A DNA stretch of 64,000 nucleotides from Collimonas sp. OK242 (GTDB taxonomy: Bacteria; Pseudomonadota; Gammaproteobacteria; Burkholderiales; Burkholderiaceae_D). The position numbers and the translations under genes are program-made. A model generated the notes under the pieces. That model searched no databases, was not told where the DNA came from, and saw only the letters and a list, made by a program, of their open reading frames with translations. Location: positions 211,357 through 275,356 of the forward strand of contig NZ_FNOR01000007.1 in NCBI RefSeq assembly GCF_900107095.1, written 5' to 3'. Below are positions 20,811-30,084 of the stretch, piece by piece (the stretch's first letter is position 1; every line of letters begins with the position of its first letter).

Positions 20811-21902
20811 CTAGAAGGCCCACAGCGAGACTTGCGGCAATTGCAGCCAGTACTCGCCCGGCGCCAGCCTTTGCCTTGCATAGGCGCGCAAGACGGTGCC
20901 GTCGGCGCCGCTTGCGGCGGTGTCGCGGAACACGCATTCCCAACGGTCACCCAGGTACATGCAGGCCGCCAGCGGCAGCTTGATGGCGTTGTCCACAGGC
21001 GTGTCCGAGATGTGGACTTGCTCGACGCGGATAATCGCGACCGCAGCCTTGCCGTCCTTATCGATGGCCTGGCCACGCAGCGTCGCCTTCACATTGCCGC
21101 CCTCGACCTGCAGCAAGGCTAGCTCGCCGTCGCGCTGCAGCACCTTGGCCCGCAGGCGGTTGTTGCTGCCCATGAACTCTGCTGTAAACAGCGTGTCCGG
21201 CGTTTCATACATGCGTTGCGGCGTGCCCTGCTGTTCTATCTTGCCGTTGTTGAGCAACAGGATGCGATCCGAAATCGCCATCGCCTCGGCCTGGTCGTGC
21301 GTCACCATCAACGCCGACAGACCTAGCCGCACGATCAGTTCACGCAGGAAGGCGCGCGCTTCTTCGCGCAGCTTGGCGTCCAGGTTGGATAAAGGTTCGT
21401 CCAGCAGGATTACCGGCGGGTTGTACACCAGCGCGCGGGCAATGGCGACGCGCTGTTGCTGGCCGCCGGATAACTGATGCGGGAAACGGTCGCCCAGATG
21501 GCCGAGGCCGAGCTGGTTCAACACCGTTTTGACGCGCTCGGCAATGTCGCTGCCGTTCATTTTCCGCAGCTTCAAACCGTAGCCGACATTGTCGAACACG
21601 GTCTTGTGCGGCCACAGCGCGTAGGACTGGAACACCAGGCCCAGATTGCGTTCTTCCGCCGGGATTTCCAGCTTGCGCTGGCCGTCAAACATGGCGCGTT
21701 CGCCGATTTGTATGTTGCCTGACTTCGGCGATTCCAGGCCGGCTACCGCGCGCAGCAAAGTGGTCTTGCCGCTGCCGGATGGCCCCAGCAGCGCAACCAC
21801 TTCGCCGCGCTGCAAATCCATCGACACACCTTTGAGAATCGGATTGGCGCTGGCGCCGCTGCCGTAGTCGAGATGCAAGTTATTGACGCTTAATTCGCTC
21901 AT
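20811..21902 (-). CDS. ABC importer ATP-binding protein (iron / organophosphate type)
   Basis: 363 aa. Walker A GPSGSGKTT (39-47), Q-loop FQSYALWP, signature LSGGQQQRVAIARAL, Walker B ILLDEP and the H-loop MVTHDQAEAMA are all intact. A TOBE-like C-terminal domain starts at about 240. This is the energy subunit for the permease encoded upstream on the same strand (27 bp gap). The architecture matches FbpC/AfuC and 2-aminoethylphosphonate-type importers. Ends just before the porin gene. Confidence 0.9.
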   Translation of the reverse strand: MSELSVNNLHLDYGSGASANPILKGVSMDLQRGEVVALLGPSGSGKTTLLRAVAGLESPKSGNIQIGERAMFDGQRKLEIPAEERNLGLVFQSYALWPHKTVFDNVGYGLKLRKMNGSDIAERVKTVLNQLGLGHLGDRFPHQLSGGQQQRVAIARALVYNPPVILLDEPLSNLDAKLREEARAFLRELIVRLGLSALMVTHDQAEAMAISDRILLLNNGKIEQQGTPQRMYETPDTLFTAEFMGSNNRLRAKVLQRDGELALLQVEGGNVKATLRGQAIDKDGKAAVAIIRVEQVHISDTPVDNAIKLPLAACMYLGDRWECVFRDTAASGADGTVLRAYARQRLAPGEYWLQLPQVSLWAF

Positions 21903-21929
21903 GATGATTTCCTGATTGTGTGTTGCAGC

Positions 21930-23750
21930 TTAGTCGTGCAACTTGACGCCAAAGCGCAGTGCGATGCCAAGGCCGATGGCCACCAGCGTGATGTTGATAA
22001 AGGAGAGAGTGGCTACCAGATCGACCGAGCCCGAGGCCCACAGCGAAACGATCAGGGCGCCGATGACTTCAGTGCCGGGCGATAGCAGGTAGACGCCGGT
22101 CGAATATTCGCGTTCGAAAATCAGGAACACCATCAGCCACGCACCGAGTACGCCGTAGCGCACCAGCGGCAAGGTGACATCGCGCGTCACCTGCGAACGG
22201 CGCGCGCCGACCGCACGTGCCGCCTCTTCCAGTTCCGGACCGACCTGCAGCAGCGCCGTGGTGATCAGGCGCAGGCCGTATGCCAGCCACACCACCGAGT
22301 ACGCCAGCCACACCGAGAAAATGGTGGAACGCAGTTCACGCAATTGCGGAATGAAATTCTGCACCAGCCATTGCGCCGCTACGTTGTCGTAACCCTTCAA
22401 CATGCTGTCGAGGAAGGACGGCACGAACAGGAACACCCACAGGAACGACAGGCCGGCCAGCAAGCCAGGTACCGCACGCGGGATCAGCACGCTGTAATCG
22501 AGGAAACGGGTGATGCCATCCGATTTGCGATGCATGGCCAGCGCAATACAGCAATAGCAAGCCACCGCAAGCGCACCGCCGATGACGCCGATCATGACGG
22601 TGTTGACGATGCCGCGCACCAGCGCCGGCTGGTCCCAGATATCGCGGAAGTGCTGCAAGGTCAAGGTATCCAGCAGCGATACGCCGTATCCCCAATGCGA
22701 GACAAACGCACGCAAGGCGATGCCGGATAAGGGAATCGCGATTGTGAAAATCAGCCAGGCTGCGATCAGGCTGAACGCCAGCCATTTCCATTTACCCAGC
22801 GGCAGCGCTTTCTGGCGTGCGCCCTTGCCCTTGATCGATACATACTTGTTGGCCGAACGCAGCAGCCAGCGCTGGATCATCACCAGCGGCAAAGTGACCG
22901 CCACCAGGCACACCGCAACCGCAGCCATCAGATGATAGGAAGGCGTGCCAAGCTTGTTGGTCAGCTTGTACAAATAAGTCGGCAGCACCAGATGGCCTTC
23001 CGGATCGCCCAGCACCAGCACCAGGCCGAATACTTCGAAACCCAGGAAAAACACCAGCACGCCGGCATACGCCAGCGCCGGCATGATCATCGGCAGCGAG
23101 ACATTCAGCGCTACTTGCAACGGCGAAGCGCCGGCCACGCGGGCAGCTTCTTCGACGTCGGCGCCCAGGCTCTTCAGCGCCGCCGAGGCGTACAGATAAA
23201 CGTGCGGGACATGGGTCAGGCCGGCGATGACGATGATGCTGGGGAAAGCGTACACATTCCACGGCGTCGCTTCGATGCCGATCATCCGCAGCAGGTCTTG
23301 CACCCACACCGTATAGAAACCGACCGGGCCCATAGCTACCACATAGCCGAAAGCGATCACCATCGGCGATACGAAAATCGGCAGCAGCAGCATCGGCGCA
23401 ATCCAGTTGCGGCCAGGCAGGTCGGTGCGCACCATCAGGAACGCCAGCGTGCCGCCTAGCGGTACGGCAATAAAGGCCAGGCCGCTGGCCAGCAGCAAGC
23501 CGTTAATGAAGGCCTGGCGGAAATCCGGATCGTCGAAGATGAAGCGATACGGTTCCAGGCTCAGGGTTTTGACCGGTGCGAAAAACGGCGCGGACAAAAA
23601 GCTTTGATAAAAAATCAGCGCCAGCGGCAGAAAAATGGCTATCGCCGCCAGCGTAACCACCAGTCCGCGCGGCCAGTTAAGGTGCGGCCGGCGCAGGCGC
23701 GCCAGCCGGGAACGGCCGGCCAGCGGATGGGGAGGAGAAATGGATGACAT
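21930..23750 (-). CDS. ABC importer fused permease, FbpB/AfuB type
   Basis: 606 aa with about 12 membrane helices: two BPD_transp_1 domains fused in tandem, as in ferric-iron and related importers. Each half contains an EAA loop (VEEAARVAGASPLQVALNVSLP and LEEAARAVGARRSQVTRDVTLP). Forms the inner-membrane channel for the adjacent ATPase and binding protein. A strong hairpin separates it from the binding-protein gene upstream. Confidence 0.92.
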   Translation of the reverse strand: MSSISPPHPLAGRSRLARLRRPHLNWPRGLVVTLAAIAIFLPLALIFYQSFLSAPFFAPVKTLSLEPYRFIFDDPDFRQAFINGLLLASGLAFIAVPLGGTLAFLMVRTDLPGRNWIAPMLLLPIFVSPMVIAFGYVVAMGPVGFYTVWVQDLLRMIGIEATPWNVYAFPSIIVIAGLTHVPHVYLYASAALKSLGADVEEAARVAGASPLQVALNVSLPMIMPALAYAGVLVFFLGFEVFGLVLVLGDPEGHLVLPTYLYKLTNKLGTPSYHLMAAVAVCLVAVTLPLVMIQRWLLRSANKYVSIKGKGARQKALPLGKWKWLAFSLIAAWLIFTIAIPLSGIALRAFVSHWGYGVSLLDTLTLQHFRDIWDQPALVRGIVNTVMIGVIGGALAVACYCCIALAMHRKSDGITRFLDYSVLIPRAVPGLLAGLSFLWVFLFVPSFLDSMLKGYDNVAAQWLVQNFIPQLRELRSTIFSVWLAYSVVWLAYGLRLITTALLQVGPELEEAARAVGARRSQVTRDVTLPLVRYGVLGAWLMVFLIFEREYSTGVYLLSPGTEVIGALIVSLWASGSVDLVATLSFINITLVAIGLGIALRFGVKLHD

Positions 23751-23786
23751 AGTTGTACCTTGCAGAAAACCCGGGTCTTGAAAATC

Positions 23787-23815
23787 CGTCCTCCCCCGCT
23801 TATGCGGGGAGGACG
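23787..23815 (-). terminator. intercistronic hairpin between binding protein and permease genes
   Basis: CGTCCTCCCCCGC (23787-23799) and GCGGGGAGGACG (23804-23815) pair around a 4-5 nt loop, with no long T-run. It sits inside the minus-strand operon after the binding-protein stop. It may partially terminate transcription or protect the upstream mRNA, giving more binding protein than permease. Confidence 0.6.
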
Positions 23816-23823
23816 TTGTTGAG

Positions 23824-24933
23824 CTATTTTTTCCCTGCCGCGGCTTTCCATTGCTTCAGGAACGCCAGGCGCTTGGTCTGGTCCAGGTATTGCAGCAAGG
23901 CTGGTGTAATCGCGATTGGCTTGAGGGCGCCGCCGAGTTGGGCAGTCAGGCTCGCCAGCGTCGCATGGCCGCTGACGTCCGAACGCAATGAATACAATTG
24001 GGATTCATTCGAAATGATGCTCTGGCCGCGCTTGGACAGCAGATAGTCGATCCACAACTTGGCCGCATTCATGTTCTTTGCAGACTTGTTGATGAACGCC
24101 ACGCGCGACAGCACCAGGTTGTAATCCTTGGTGAAAGCGACGCCGATCGACGGGTCCTTTGCAGCGCGGGCCTGGGCGTAAGAGCCGATCACGTTGTAGC
24201 CGATCAGGTTCTCGCCGGACGAAATTCTCTCCAGCATGGTGCCGGTGGACGATTGCACCCGGATGCCGACATCGCCGAAGGTCCTTGCCAGATCCCAGAA
24301 TTGCGGATTGATTTGCGCATCTTCGGTAATGAAGGAAAAGCCGACGCCCGATTTTTCGATATCGTAGGTGGTGACCTTGTTGCGGAACTTGTCAGCCTTG
24401 GTGCTCAGCAGCTTGACCAGCTCGGCATGGCTTGCCGGCACTTCGTCGGCGCCGACCAGCCGTTTGTTATAGACGATTGCCAGCGGCTCGAAAGTTGTGC
24501 CGTACGCGCTATCCTTGTAATTGGCCCAGGCGGGAATCGCAGCGGCTTCCGGCGATTTGTACACCGCGCCATAACCTTCGCTGACCAGCTTGAATTGCAA
24601 ATCCATCGCCGACGACCACAACACGTCGGCGGTGGCGCCGCCGGCAGCGGCTTCCGAGATGAAGCGGTTGTATACCTCGGTCGAATTCATGTCGTTGAAT
24701 TCAACTTTAACGCCCGGATAAAGCGCGCTGAAATCCTTGATCAAAGGTTCTGCCGCCTTGGAATCGGTGGCGCTGTAAATCACCAGCTTGCCTTCCTTCC
24801 TGGCGCTGTCGACGATCTTGGCATAGTCGGCCGGGTAGCCGGCCGGCGTCTGCGCCGAAGCATTCAATGCCAAGCTCAAGGACAGGACGGCAAGTGCGCT
24901 TGCCAGAGTTTTTTTGATCAGCATGGGTGTCAT
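23824..24933 (-). CDS. periplasmic ABC substrate-binding protein (family 1)
   Basis: 369 aa, signal peptide ending ALNASAQ. The mature start YAKIVDSARKEGKLVIYSA and the TADVLWSSAMD segment are typical of the Fe(III)/organophosphate cluster of binding proteins. First gene of the operon that continues with the permease and ATPase. The paired tyrosines that bind iron in FbpA are not obvious to me, so iron is only one option; phosphonates or phosphoglycerate are others. Confidence 0.88.
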   Translation of the reverse strand: MTPMLIKKTLASALAVLSLSLALNASAQTPAGYPADYAKIVDSARKEGKLVIYSATDSKAAEPLIKDFSALYPGVKVEFNDMNSTEVYNRFISEAAAGGATADVLWSSAMDLQFKLVSEGYGAVYKSPEAAAIPAWANYKDSAYGTTFEPLAIVYNKRLVGADEVPASHAELVKLLSTKADKFRNKVTTYDIEKSGVGFSFITEDAQINPQFWDLARTFGDVGIRVQSSTGTMLERISSGENLIGYNVIGSYAQARAAKDPSIGVAFTKDYNLVLSRVAFINKSAKNMNAAKLWIDYLLSKRGQSIISNESQLYSLRSDVSGHATLASLTAQLGGALKPIAITPALLQYLDQTKRLAFLKQWKAAAGKK

Positions 24934-25081
24934 TTCCTTGTAGTTATGAGTACTGCAAAAGGGTTGAGTAAAAAAGTCGGATCATTCAAAAGGCGCAGGC
25001 GAGCAGAAGCCAGCCATGTGATGGCTGTCATTTGGCATTGCTTGCGGGATTTTTTGCCGGACCTGTAAGCCGCGGCCGGAT

Positions 25082-26053
25082 TTATCTAATCAAGCCGAGC
25101 TGGATCGATTGCCTGCGGTAGTCATCAACGGTTTTTCTGATATATGCAGTGAGCTTGTCGCCGCTCATCGCGAATGGATACAAGCCATTGCCGGCGCGCA
25201 GGCGGTCGAATTCGGGAGTCGCCGTCATTTTGTCGAAAGTGCCGACCCAGCGTTGATAGTCGGCATCGCTGACTTGCGGACCGACGTAGACGCCGCGTAT
25301 GATCGGCCAGCTGACCGGCATGCCCTGCTCGCGCGCAGTCGGCACGTGGGCCAGCGCGCCCGGCAGGCGCTGATCGGATAACACCGCCAGCACGCGGATC
25401 TCACCGTCCAGAGAATGCAGGGTGGCTTCTGACGCATCGCCGGAAACCACTTGCACATGGCCAGCGTGCAGAGCCGTAAATGCCTCGCCGCCGCCTTCCA
25501 ACGCCACAAAGCGCAGAATCTTGGGATCAATCCGCTTCTGTTTGACCAGCATGGAAATCTTCAACCAGTCCTGGCTGCCGACGGTGCCGGCAGCGCCGAT
25601 GGTGATCTGGCCCGGATTTTTCTTGAGCGCGTCCAGCAAATCCTGCAAGGTTTTATACGGTGAATCGGCGCGCACCGCGATCATGCCGTAGTCGACGCCG
25701 ACCGCCGCTACCCAGCGCACATTGCCGACATCGGCGTCGCCATATTTTCCTTGCGCCAGGTTCATCAGGGAGCCGCCGGAAAACACCACCAGCGTATCGG
25801 CTTCGGCACGCCGTTGCGTGACGATGGAATTCCAGGCCACGGCGCCTATGCCGCCCGGCAAGTAACTGATCTTGACGGGAGTATCCCGGGCCGCGCCCGC
25901 AGCCGGCAGTTGCAAGCCTTTCTGGATCAGCTTGCAAGTCAGGGCCATGCCGCCGCCGGGCTTGGCGGGAGCGATGCACTGCACCGGCGCTGCGTAAGCG
26001 CCGAGCGTGACACATGCACCGAGTGCACCAATCCAGTTGATAACGGAAGTCAT
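25082..26053 (-). CDS. Bug-family (TctC-like) tripartite tricarboxylate receptor
   Basis: 323 aa with signal peptide (to about residue 21) and the Bug pattern IAPAKPGGGMALTCKLIQKGL, then ITIGAAGTVGSQDWLKISML. It captures a carboxylate-type ligand in the periplasm. No TctA/TctB permease genes are adjacent. It is divergent from a TctDE-like two-component system, so it may serve as the sensor's ligand-binding partner. Confidence 0.85.
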   Translation of the reverse strand: MTSVINWIGALGACVTLGAYAAPVQCIAPAKPGGGMALTCKLIQKGLQLPAAGAARDTPVKISYLPGGIGAVAWNSIVTQRRAEADTLVVFSGGSLMNLAQGKYGDADVGNVRWVAAVGVDYGMIAVRADSPYKTLQDLLDALKKNPGQITIGAAGTVGSQDWLKISMLVKQKRIDPKILRFVALEGGGEAFTALHAGHVQVVSGDASEATLHSLDGEIRVLAVLSDQRLPGALAHVPTAREQGMPVSWPIIRGVYVGPQVSDADYQRWVGTFDKMTATPEFDRLRAGNGLYPFAMSGDKLTAYIRKTVDDYRRQSIQLGLIR

Positions 26054-26250
26054 TGTCTCCTACCCATTCTGTTGTTGTTTCAGCCGCCAGTGTGTCTGCG
26101 AGCGAATGCGAAACCAGGGCTTTATTCATTTTTTTACATCATAACGGCCGCAGTCTTTCATTTTCCTTTCACTCGGATTTTGCCAAGTGCGGCTTTCTGT
26201 GTGAGTATTGACGGCCGTTTTTGAATTTTAGCCACTACTCGCCTACAGCC

Positions 26251-26940
26251 ATGCGGATTTTACTGATTGAAGACCATGTCGAGTTATCGCGCTGGCTGGC
26301 CAAGGCGCTGCGGGATGCGCATTGGTCGGTGGAGTGCGCCATGAACGGCGCCGATGCCGACAGTTTGCTGCACACCCAGCAATATGCCTTGGTGATACTG
26401 GACCTGAGCTTGCCGAAAATGGACGGACTGGAAGTCTTGAAGCGTCTGCGCGCCCGCGGCAGCAAAACGCCGGTACTGATCCTGACTGCGCGCGGCGGCT
26501 TGCAAGAGCGGGTGCAGGGCCTCAATCTCGGCGCCGACGATTACCTGGCCAAGCCGTTCGAGCTGGTTGAACTGGAGGCGCGCGTCAAGGCGTTGCTGCG
26601 CCGTGCGCAAGGCGGCGAGGCGCCGATCTATAGCTGTGGCGCCTTGCGGTTCGATACGGTATCGCGCATGTTCAGTTATGGCAATGCAGTACTGGCGCTG
26701 ACGCCGCGCGAGCACGCGGTGCTGGAGGTGCTGATCAGCCGCAGCGGCCGTGTAGTATCCAAGGAAAAATTGTTCGACGAAGTATTTTCGCTGGTCGATG
26801 ACGCCAATCCCGACGCGATTGAAATCTATATCCATCGATTGCGCAAGAAATTGCAGCGTACCGATACCGATACCGAAGCCGTCGCCATCACCACCCTGCG
26901 CGGCCTCGGTTATTTGCTGGAAGTTGTCGCGGAAAAATGA
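26251..26940 (+). CDS. tctD: OmpR/TctD-family response regulator
   Basis: 229 aa from the ATG at 26251. Receiver domain 1-115: acidic pair in IEDHVELS, phospho-acceptor Asp in VILDLSLPKMDG at about 51, conserved Lys in AKPFEL. Winged helix DNA-binding domain at 130-225 (LTPREHAVLEVLISRSGRVV, then EIYIHRLRKKLQ). The stop overlaps the kinase start (ATGA). The symbol is by resemblance to the tricarboxylate system TctDE and by the divergent TctC-like gene. Confidence 0.88.
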   Translation: MRILLIEDHVELSRWLAKALRDAHWSVECAMNGADADSLLHTQQYALVILDLSLPKMDGLEVLKRLRARGSKTPVLILTARGGLQERVQGLNLGADDYLAKPFELVELEARVKALLRRAQGGEAPIYSCGALRFDTVSRMFSYGNAVLALTPREHAVLEVLISRSGRVVSKEKLFDEVFSLVDDANPDAIEIYIHRLRKKLQRTDTDTEAVAITTLRGLGYLLEVVAEK

Positions 26941-28451
26941 CGGCGCCGCCAGTCCATCCAGCCGCAACCGAACTTAAGCCCAAGCTCAAGCCGGCAAGAT
27001 CCTTGGGCAGCTTGCGCAGCCAGCTGTTGAGCTGGCTTCTGATTCCCTTGTTGCTGCTGGTAGCGCTGGATGCATTTTCCGTCTATCGCAACGCACTCGA
27101 TGTCGCCGACCTGGCGTATGACCGCGCCCTGCTCGCGTCGACCCGGGCGCTTGCCGAGCGGGTCTCGGTGGTCGATGGCAAAGTGGTCGCCGATGTGCCA
27201 TATGTGGCGCTGGACAGTTTCGAGACCGATACCCTGGGACGTATCTATTACAAGGTCACCGGCACCCACGGAGAATTTGTTTCAGGCTATGAGGATTTGC
27301 CGGCGTTGCCGCCGGACGTGCCGCGCTCGGAAATGTATCCGGCGCTGGTGCGCTTTTACCACGCCAGCTATCACCAGCAGCCGGTGCGCATCGCCGCCCT
27401 GTATCAACCGGTGTACGACGATTCGATGCGCGGCATCGCCCTGATCCAGGTCGGCGAAACCGTGGACGCACGCAGCGACCTGACCCGTAACATCCTCTTC
27501 AGCACCATGTGGCGCCAAGGTTTGCTGGTGACAGTGGCCGCTTTGCTGGTGTGGTTTGCGGTGCGCTTCGTATTGCGTCCGCTGATGCAATTGAAAGCAG
27601 CGGTGGAAGCACGCGCCACCACCGATCTGGTCGATTTCGAAGTCAACCAGGTACACCGGGAAGTGCGGCCGCTGGTGGTTGCCATGAACGGTTATATGGG
27701 ACGGCTGCAGGCGCTGATCACCGGCCAGCGCCGTTTCATCGCCGATGCCTCGCATCAGCTGCGCACCCCGCTCACCGTACTCAAGACGCAAGCCGAACTG
27801 GCCCTGCGCGAATTCGACCGCAATCCCGACGACCCGCGCGCCTGGCAAGACCTGCGTGAAATCGTCGCCGGCATCGCCGGCACCACCGACGCCACCGTCC
27901 ATCTGGCAAATCGGCTGCTGACGCTGGCGCGCGCCGAGCACGGCGCAGCCGAGAGCGGCGTCGAACCGGTGTCGCTGACCGACATTACACGCCAGGTCGG
28001 ACTGGAGCAGGCGCGCAGCGCGGTGAAAAAGCAGATCGATCTGGCGTTTGACGCCACCGAGCAGTTGATCGTCAACGGCAATGCGCTGCTGCTGCATGAA
28101 TTGATCAGCAATTTGCTGGACAATGCGATTCACTACACGCCGGCCGGCGGCAAGATCGTCTTGAGGCTGCGCCGCGACAACCTGGCGCAGCGCGCCATAC
28201 TGGAAGTCGAAGACAGCGGCATGGGCATCGCGGAAGAAGATCGCGAGCGTGTGTTTTCCGCCTTCTATCGGGCGCCGTCGGCGCAGCAGCAAAACCCCGG
28301 CGGCGCCGGTCTCGGCTTATCGATCGTGCGCGATATCGCCTTCATGCATCAGGCGCAGATTGCGCTTTCTGCGGCAGAAGACATCAAGGATCAGGCGCCC
28401 GGCCTGAAGGTTACGCTTGATTTCCCCTTGCCTTTATTGTTGAATTCCTGA
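26937..28451 (+). CDS. tctE: sensor histidine kinase, TctE-like
   Basis: 504 aa. TM1 at about 28-47, a periplasmic sensor region of about 130 residues (2CSK-type N-terminal domain), TM2 near 195-215, then a HAMP region. The H-box is FIADASHQLRTPLTVLKTQA. The ATP-binding N box is LLHELISNLLDNAIHYTP, with GMGIAEEDRERVFSAFYR and GGAGLGLSIV (G boxes). Phosphorylates the response regulator encoded 4 nt upstream. The transport genes on the other strand are probable targets. Confidence 0.9.
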   Translation: MTAPPVHPAATELKPKLKPARSLGSLRSQLLSWLLIPLLLLVALDAFSVYRNALDVADLAYDRALLASTRALAERVSVVDGKVVADVPYVALDSFETDTLGRIYYKVTGTHGEFVSGYEDLPALPPDVPRSEMYPALVRFYHASYHQQPVRIAALYQPVYDDSMRGIALIQVGETVDARSDLTRNILFSTMWRQGLLVTVAALLVWFAVRFVLRPLMQLKAAVEARATTDLVDFEVNQVHREVRPLVVAMNGYMGRLQALITGQRRFIADASHQLRTPLTVLKTQAELALREFDRNPDDPRAWQDLREIVAGIAGTTDATVHLANRLLTLARAEHGAAESGVEPVSLTDITRQVGLEQARSAVKKQIDLAFDATEQLIVNGNALLLHELISNLLDNAIHYTPAGGKIVLRLRRDNLAQRAILEVEDSGMGIAEEDRERVFSAFYRAPSAQQQNPGGAGLGLSIVRDIAFMHQAQIALSAAEDIKDQAPGLKVTLDFPLPLLLNS

Positions 28452-28543
28452 TGATGTCAGGTATATTCGTCAGGCAAGATTAAAATCTTGCCCCAGCTGG
28501 ATAAGCTATTCTGCAGAATATGGTTGGATCACGGAGGTTGGCT

Positions 28544-28855
28544 TTGAGCGATACCCCTATAAAAATCGTGCACGGCACAGCGCTGACGGATGTGCAGAAA
28601 AAGGATTTATTGCACCGTCTGGCGCGGGTCGAAGGCCAGATTCGCGGTGTGCAGAAACTGATTGCCAATGCCGCGGTGCCTGCCGATTGCGATGGCGTCG
28701 CCCAGCAACTGGCCGCCGCCCGCAAGGCGCTGGACCGGGCATTCATCACCCTGCTGACCGATGCCATCGTCACCCACACCGCCGCTGCAGCCGACCCTGA
28801 GCAAGCACAGCAAAGCGCCAGGCATCTGGCTGCTCTGCTGGATAAATTTGCCTGA
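28544..28855 (+). CDS. CsoR/RcnR/FrmR-family metal- or formaldehyde-responsive repressor
   Basis: 103 aa starting at TTG 28544, chosen because GGAGG lies six bases upstream (28533-28537); the upstream ATG at 28520 has no ribosome binding site. All-helical DUF156 fold: LLHRLARVEGQIRGVQKLI, then the conserved Cys in ADCDGVAQQLAAARKALD. Such repressors bind DNA as tetramers and release on binding Cu, Ni/Co or formaldehyde at the Cys/His site. No transporter or adhE-type gene is adjacent, so the target is unclear. Confidence 0.85.
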   Translation: MSDTPIKIVHGTALTDVQKKDLLHRLARVEGQIRGVQKLIANAAVPADCDGVAQQLAAARKALDRAFITLLTDAIVTHTAAAADPEQAQQSARHLAALLDKFA

Positions 28856-28978
28856 AGTTCAGCTTGAAGTTTAGTTAGGTACTGCCTGCCGCCAACTTAG
28901 GCGCATAAGCTATTCCCTCGCCGACCTGCCGTTCCTATAATTCTTTTCAGAAGAGCTTGGACTGAAAGGAGGAAAGGC

Positions 28979-29521
28979 ATGAGCTTGGCCCGCAATCACA
29001 GCGCCACGCAATCGGGGATTGGCATGATAGAAGTGCTGGTGGCGATCGTCATCATGGTCTGCGCCGTGTTCGCCTTGATCAGCATGCAGATCGTCGCATT
29101 GCGCTATCAGAAGGCGGCTCACCAGCGTTCCATGGCCAGCCAGTTCAGCGCCGACCTGGCCGATCGCATGCGGGCCAATATCCGCGGCGTCCATGACGGC
29201 GCCTACAATCTGCCGCAGCAGAAATATCCCGCGCTTGGCGAGCCTGCACCGTCCTGCGCTGATCCCGGGAGCTGTACTCCACGGGAACTGGCGGCAAAAG
29301 ATATCCATGAATGGCGCACCGGCCTCAGCCATGCAATGGTCGGCGGCTGGGGCGAGATCGCCGGTTCGGTGGCCGACGGTTTTACGGTCAAGGTATATTT
29401 CCTGGATAAGCTTGCCGTGGCCGCCGGCGCCGCTCCGGCCGCGGGAAATTGCCAGCCCGCGGCAGCCGATCCGGCATTGTATCCAGACGTGTCTTGCTAC
29501 GCCGCGGCGGTTTCCCCATGA
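28979..29521 (+). CDS. pilV: type IV pilus minor pilin PilV
   Basis: 180 aa, behind an AAAGGAGG ribosome binding site. A class III prepilin signal (GIGMIEVLVAIVIMVCAVFAL) is cleaved by PilD before the Met. The LADRMRANIRGVHDGAYNLP segment matches PilV of beta-proteobacteria. Part of the pilus-tip priming complex. Its stop overlaps the pilX start by 4 nt, so no pilW gene lies between them. Confidence 0.9.
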   Translation: MSLARNHSATQSGIGMIEVLVAIVIMVCAVFALISMQIVALRYQKAAHQRSMASQFSADLADRMRANIRGVHDGAYNLPQQKYPALGEPAPSCADPGSCTPRELAAKDIHEWRTGLSHAMVGGWGEIAGSVADGFTVKVYFLDKLAVAAGAAPAAGNCQPAAADPALYPDVSCYAAAVSP

Positions 29522-30036
29522 AGAATTGTCGTCGGCAATGGCATCCACAATCCGGTGTGGTCTTGCCCATGGTCTTGATTTGCCTGATGGTCATGATGTT
29601 TCTCGGCTTCACCGCATTGCGTGCTGCGCTGCTCGAAGAAAAAATGGCCGCCAATGCCGGCAGCCAGCAGATGGCATTCCAGGCCGCCGAACACGCCCTG
29701 CGTTTTTGCGCAAACCAGCTGCAGCTATCGCCGGTTGCCATCCCGCAGCTCAAGCAAGGACCGGTTCCGGCCGGTGAGGCCAATAGCAAAGCCTATTGGG
29801 AAATCGCAGATAGCTGGAGTAACAGCAATGTCTCGGTGGTCGTGCCGCGCATGGGCAGCGAAGGCGCGGCGGCTGCGCTGCCAGCGCGTTGCATGGTTGA
29901 GAAATTGCAGTTCGACGGCGATCTGCAATACCGGCAGCACCTTCCGCAACGACGGCCGGCGTACAGGATTACTGCACGCGGGATAGGCGCGAGCACCGCG
30001 GCAGTCGTGGTGCTGCAAAGTTATTTGCTCATGTAG
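29518..30036 (+). CDS. pilX: type IV pilus assembly protein PilX
   Basis: 172 aa. The N-terminus SGVVLPMVLICLMVMMFLGF is a prepilin-like hydrophobic helix in which the glycine before cleavage and the usual Glu5 are replaced, as in PilX/GspK-type pilins. EEKMAANAGSQQMAFQAAEHAL is typical of PilX. Translationally coupled to pilV (ATGA). Confidence 0.88.
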   Translation: MKNCRRQWHPQSGVVLPMVLICLMVMMFLGFTALRAALLEEKMAANAGSQQMAFQAAEHALRFCANQLQLSPVAIPQLKQGPVPAGEANSKAYWEIADSWSNSNVSVVVPRMGSEGAAAALPARCMVEKLQFDGDLQYRQHLPQRRPAYRITARGIGASTAAVVVLQSYLLM

Positions 30037-30084
30037 TGCTGGTCAGCTTGATTCACGTTGTTCCTCATGGAGAAGGCGCCAAAC

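Noticed and set aside
25082..28451. Complete tricarboxylate transport (TctABC) locus
   Set aside because: Only the receptor and the two-component system are present; there are no TctA/TctB genes, so no transport function is claimed for them.
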